Below, in pieces: positions 6,179-6,516 of a stretch of 6,516 bases of DNA (position 1 is the first letter of the stretch; each line of letters opens with the position of its first letter). The translations under genes were made by a program, and so were the position numbers. This stretch comes from an uncultured beta proteobacterium (lineage in GTDB: Bacteria > Pseudomonadota > Gammaproteobacteria > Burkholderiales > Burkholderiaceae_B): contig CAIYCP010000132.1 of the NCBI GenBank assembly GCA_903924715.1, forward strand, positions 1 to 6,516. Reading direction: 5' to 3'. The notes below the pieces were generated by a model. The model did not search any database. It was not told the DNA's origin and saw nothing but the letters and a program-made list of their open reading frames with translations.

Positions 6179-6516
6179 CTTTGTGTGATCTCAAGCTTGG
6201 CCACGCCAAGCGCGAGTGTTTTTGAGCCAACCTCGCGAAACTGAATTTGAGCTTGTGCATCCAGACCGCTACCAGACAAGCCGATAATGGTGCCCTCGCC
6301 AAAACGACCGTGTCGCACACCCTGACCAATGCGAAACTGCTGAGCACCCACCGTGACACCGGTGGTCACAGAGCGCGGCGCAACCGCAACATGAGACGAA
6401 GCCCCTTGCCGCCCGTAGGTTGCACCACTACCATCGCCGCTTGATTTCCAACGCGGCTCAGAATCAATAAAGCCCTGCTTGGGGGTCAGCCATTTGAGAT
6501 GCGCGTCGGGCACTTC
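6175..6516 (-). CDS. uvrD: DNA helicase II UvrD/PcrA, C-terminal part (gene runs off the right edge)
   Basis: The last 113 codons of a minus-strand gene whose frame stays open through the right edge. Upstream sequence reading EMPDAHLKWLTPKQ resembles the end of the UvrD helicase core in betaproteobacteria. A flexible Ser/Gly-rich linker follows. The final ~50 residues (FRIGQGVRHGRFGEGT, ending GVAKLEI; about 6190-6340) match the small Tudor-like domain that closes UvrD/PcrA proteins, with the G-V-H-FG-G pattern and the late GSK/AKLE pattern. UvrD is the superfamily 1A 3'-5' helicase of mismatch and nucleotide excision repair, and its Tudor domain contacts RNA polymerase in characterised homologues. 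The helicase motifs lie outside the window, so the call depends on the tail alone. Rep lacks this Tudor tail pattern, which favours UvrD. Confidence 0.85.
   Translation of the reverse strand, partial: EVPDAHLKWLTPKQGFIDSEPRWKSSGDGSGATYGRQGASSHVAVAPRSVTTGVTVGAQQFRIGQGVRHGRFGEGTIIGLSGSGLDAQAQIQFREVGSKTLALGVAKLEITQS

Noticed and set aside
6027..6359. A 110-codon minus-strand frame spanning the end of the acyltransferase and the uvrD tail
   Set aside because: It is out of frame with uvrD and antisense to the acyltransferase, both of which have clear family matches.
1..6516. Search for a CRISPR array, insertion sequence, prophage, toxin-antitoxin pair or defence island
   Set aside because: No direct-repeat array, transposase, terminal inverted repeats or unknown gene cluster is present. 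Coding sequence with recognisable housekeeping families fills nearly all of the window.

Overview
The window reads as ordinary housekeeping chromosome from a betaproteobacterium of the order Burkholderiales, probably an Alcaligenaceae-like lineage with moderate GC. This rests on three things: the first codons of trigger factor (MQPVVET), a tRNA-Leu(UAG) placed directly upstream of tig, and a DapC/DapD pair next to PrmB, YheS and a UvrD C-terminus. The taxonomic call is inference from gene content and remembered family sequences, not from a search.

Layout. On the minus strand at the left edge lie the first eight codons of tig, preceded by a complete tRNA-Leu(UAG). A 75-bp divergent spacer separates the tRNA from a plus-strand cluster: dapC (255-1448), dapD (1528-2349), prmB (2357-3253), the ABC-F ATPase yheS (3250-5274) and an LpxL/HtrB-family acyltransferase (5300-6178). 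The cluster ends tail to tail against the C-terminal end of uvrD on the minus strand, and the two stop codons share one CTAG palindrome. From dapD onward the junctions are tight (7-bp gap, 4-bp GTGA overlap, 25-bp gap), so dapD-prmB-yheS-acyltransferase is very likely one transcript. dapC, 79 bp upstream, may belong to it as well.

Function. DapD and DapC catalyse consecutive steps of the succinylase route to meso-diaminopimelate and lysine. PrmB methylates a glutamine of ribosomal protein L3, and YheS is a ribosome-associated ABC-F ATPase. The last gene acylates lipid A or a related lipid at the inner membrane. The cluster therefore mixes cell-wall precursor synthesis, ribosome maturation and function, and outer-membrane lipid synthesis.

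No mobile element, CRISPR array, phage gene, toxin-antitoxin pair or unknown gene system was seen. Points worth a second look are the absence of dapE between dapD and prmB, a possible leaderless dapC message, an 11-codon mini-ORF bridging yheS and the acyltransferase, and the spacerless convergent end with uvrD.
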